A stretch of 13,697 nt of DNA from Chloroflexota bacterium (lineage in GTDB: Bacteria > Chloroflexota > Dehalococcoidia > GIF9 > AB-539-J10): NCBI GenBank assembly GCA_015222295.1, contig JADFUZ010000060.1, positions 1 through 13,697 of the forward strand, in the 5' to 3' direction. The position numbers were made by a program, and so were the translations under genes. The notes beneath the pieces were generated by a model. The model was given only the letters and a program-made list of their open reading frames with translations, did no database searches and had not been told where the DNA came from. Positions 13,358-13,697 of this stretch are shown piece after piece. How positions within the stretch are numbered: position 1 is the stretch's first letter; the number at the start of each line of letters is the position of its first letter.

Positions 13358-13697
13358 ATGGACTACTTCCTGGGCATAGATGTCGGCTCCGTCAACGCCA
13401 AGCTCGTGCTCATTGACAAGGGCGGTGTTGTTGTTCAATCGGACACGGAGAAAATAAGCTCCGGCCCGAGGGCGGCAGTCGGTTCACTGATTGGCAGAAT
13501 ACGCGAGAAGATTGATTCTGACAGCGTCGTGGCCGTTGGCGTGTCCGGTTCGGGCAGGTCGGCCATCCCCAAGGAGCTTGGCTGGATTGACTACAGCAGT
13601 TCCCTCTCCGTTGCTTCAGGAGTGCTGCACTACCATCCCGACGCCAGGACCATCATACAAATTGGCGGGCAGACCTCGCTGGTGATAGAGCTGGAAG
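13358..13697 (+). CDS. BadF/BadG/BcrA/BcrD-family ATPase (CoA-dehydratase activase-like), N-terminal part
   Basis: The first 113 codons of an ASKHA-fold ATPase; the gene runs off the window. It starts MDYFLGIDVGSVNAKLVLID, the phosphate-1 loop of the family (Asp8, Gly10, Ser11). It continues with VAVGVSGSGRSAI (58-70), where activases usually have TGYGR, and IIQIGGQTSLVI (99-110), where they usually have IDIGGQDSKVI. Activases of this family, such as HgdC, use a [4Fe-4S] cluster and ATP to inject an electron into 2-hydroxyacyl-CoA dehydratases or benzoyl-CoA reductases. The cluster cysteines lie beyond the window, so activity cannot be judged. Both acidic residues of DIGGQD are replaced (Gln101, Thr106), so it may be a divergent paralogue or a regulatory or multi-domain member. 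The ATG at 13358 has no Shine-Dalgarno but follows an extended -10 box at 14 bases. Confidence 0.82.
   Translation, partial: MDYFLGIDVGSVNAKLVLIDKGGVVVQSDTEKISSGPRAAVGSLIGRIREKIDSDSVVAVGVSGSGRSAIPKELGWIDYSSSLSVASGVLHYHPDARTIIQIGGQTSLVIELE

Noticed and set aside
1..13697. CRISPR arrays, tRNA or rRNA genes, insertion sequences, toxin-antitoxin pairs, phage genes
   Set aside because: Looked for on both strands; no repeat-spacer pattern, cloverleaf, transposase or other mobile signature was found.

Overview
The window is bacterial chromosomal DNA with dense, tightly packed operons. Several features point to an anaerobe: a four-subunit 2-oxoacid:ferredoxin oxidoreductase, the start of a CoA-dehydratase-activase-like ATPase, and a cobalamin-type ECF importer with lipoprotein. 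I see no phage, insertion sequence, CRISPR, tRNA or rRNA. The mix of genes and style (moderately GC-rich, many GTG/TTG starts, near-leaderless extended -10 promoters) resembles uncultured Chloroflexota of the Dehalococcoidia type. That placement is an inference from general familiarity and was not tested.

Region 1 (1-4659, + strand) is one operon: the C-terminus of a membrane-anchored surface protein, a DUF4430 lipoprotein, an EcfT transmembrane protein, a two-in-one EcfA ATPase and an S component. The last four genes overlap by 4-14 bases. Together they describe an energy-coupling-factor vitamin importer with an extracytoplasmic capture layer. A cobalamin or related corrinoid is the most likely substrate. 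An 8-bp inverted repeat lies in the gap to the convergent next operon.

Region 2 (4722-9061) is a threonine catabolism island. A minus-strand operon reads FAH-family protein, SDR-type L-threonine 3-dehydrogenase, 2-amino-3-ketobutyrate CoA ligase. L-threonine aldolase is divergent from it, and candidate promoters for the two directions interleave at about 7898-7944. Threonine can thus go to glycine plus acetyl-CoA (tdh-kbl) or glycine plus acetaldehyde (aldolase).

Region 3 (9168-12861) holds a minus-strand nitroreductase with a good sigma-70-type promoter, divergent from a korDABC operon (ferredoxin, alpha, beta, gamma) that oxidises a 2-oxoacid to an acyl-CoA and reduces ferredoxin. The kor operon is driven by an extended -10 (TGCTATAAT) so close to the ATG that the transcript should be almost leaderless.

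Region 4 (12862-13697) has about 500 bases without an intact gene. It contains a terminator-like inverted repeat, the decayed N-terminus of a family-4-type glycosyltransferase on the minus strand, a strong hairpin, and an extended -10 box. It ends in the first 113 codons of a BadF/BadG/BcrA/BcrD-family ATPase that runs off the window and has unusual nucleotide-binding motifs. No wholly new system is evident. The most notable points are the degenerate half of the ECF motor, the FAH protein lacking its catalytic dyad, the repeated near-leaderless promoter design and the atypical activase.
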